Source: Pseudomonadota bacterium (GTDB lineage: Bacteria > Pseudomonadota > Alphaproteobacteria > Acetobacterales > Acetobacteraceae). Taken from it: 13,454 nucleotides of DNA. The notes below the pieces were generated by a model. The model worked only from the letters and a program-made list of their open reading frames with translations. It was not told where the DNA came from and made no database searches. The position numbers were made by a program, and so were the translations under genes. Positions 13,172 to 13,454 of the stretch are shown in pieces (the first letter of the stretch is position 1; each line of letters starts with the position of its first letter). The stretch spans positions 1 to 13,454 of the forward strand of contig JAJZFF010000004.1 in assembly GCA_021805485.1 (NCBI GenBank). The letters are read 5' to 3'.

Positions 13172-13454
13172 TCAGCGCTGGCCGCCCACCACCTGCAGCC
13201 CGGCCCGATGCCGCAGCAGCGCGGCGCGGATGCGCTCGAACTCGGCCCGCAGCCGGCGCATGTGTTCGGCTCCGTCGGACGCGAGTTCCTGCGCGCGGAT
13301 CATGCGCCATCCGAGGCAGAGCTCGAACAGCGCCTTGGCGCCGATATTCGCGGCACAGCTCCTGAGCGCGTGGGCTTCCGAGCGAAACTGCTGCACATCC
13401 CCCGCCGCCACGGCAGCCGCCATCTCGCCCAGCAGCGCCTCGGCATCGGCAAGG
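13172..13454 (-). CDS. Hpt-domain protein, C-terminal end (5' part outside window)
   Basis: The minus-strand frame is open from the right edge to TGA at 13172-13174, giving at least 93 residues beginning LADAEALLGEMAAAVAAGD. The segment SEAHALRSCAANIGAKALFELC fits the histidine-phosphotransfer motif, similar to the HALKSSSANLGA form seen in C-terminal Hpt domains of hybrid kinases. The presumed phospho-acceptor is the His of AHALRS. A second helix follows (about MRRLRAEFERIRAALLRH), consistent with the four-helix Hpt bundle. Whether this is a free-standing Hpt protein or the end of a hybrid histidine kinase cannot be seen; the frame continues past the edge, so the internal ATG at 13423 need not be the start. 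It converges on fliI with 24 bp between the stop codons. Confidence 0.75.
   Translation of the reverse strand, partial: LADAEALLGEMAAAVAAGDVQQFRSEAHALRSCAANIGAKALFELCLGWRMIRAQELASDGAEHMRRLRAEFERIRAALLRHRAGLQVVGGQR

Overview
This is a GC-rich, gene-dense chromosomal window with no sign of mobile DNA. Gene content and order point to an alphaproteobacterium. A CtrA orthologue is present, LpxI (not LpxH) serves the lipid A pathway, RseP has a single PDZ domain, and the order uppS-cdsA-dxr-rseP-bamA-skp-lpxD-fabZ-lpxA-lpxI is the classical envelope-biogenesis cluster. The high GC content, the Pro/Ala-rich envelope proteins and the CtrA sequence suggest Rhodospirillales, perhaps Acetobacteraceae, but that placement is inference.

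Positions 1-10772, all on the plus strand, look like one long operon. It holds the 3' part of uppS (undecaprenyl-PP synthase), cdsA (CDP-diacylglycerol synthase), dxr (MEP-pathway reductoisomerase), rseP (site-2 protease), bamA (outer-membrane protein assembly), a Skp/OmpH-like periplasmic chaperone, lpxD, fabZ, lpxA, lpxI and gloA (glyoxalase I). Genes overlap or are separated by 0-81 bp. Together they make isoprenoid precursor (dxr), the polyprenyl carrier (uppS), phospholipid precursor (cdsA) and the early lipid A intermediates (lpxA, lpxD, lpxI). FabZ draws on the same 3-hydroxyacyl-ACP pool as LpxA and LpxD, and the OMP insertion machinery (bamA, skp) is encoded alongside. The lpxB gene that often follows lpxI is absent; gloA sits there, overlapping lpxI by 4 nt.

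Positions 10855-13454 are a regulatory and motility module. ctrA is on the minus strand, convergent with gloA. fliI (flagellar export ATPase) is on the plus strand, divergent from ctrA across a 160-bp, relatively AT-rich intergenic region. That region contains a perfect GCGTG-CAT-CACGC dyad and one GANTC site but no TTAA-N7-TTAA CtrA box. At the right edge, on the minus strand, is the C-terminal end of a protein with a histidine-phosphotransfer (Hpt) motif, truncated by the window.

There are no tRNA or rRNA genes, CRISPR arrays, insertion sequences or gene-free stretches over 300 bases. I found no convincing undescribed system. The points worth a second look are modest: the CtrA C-terminus lacks the Caulobacter-type Ala-Ala degron, the ctrA/fliI intergenic region has a possible operator, lpxB is replaced by gloA, the Skp-like protein has long low-complexity arms, and short tandem duplications span the stop codons of dxr and rseP.
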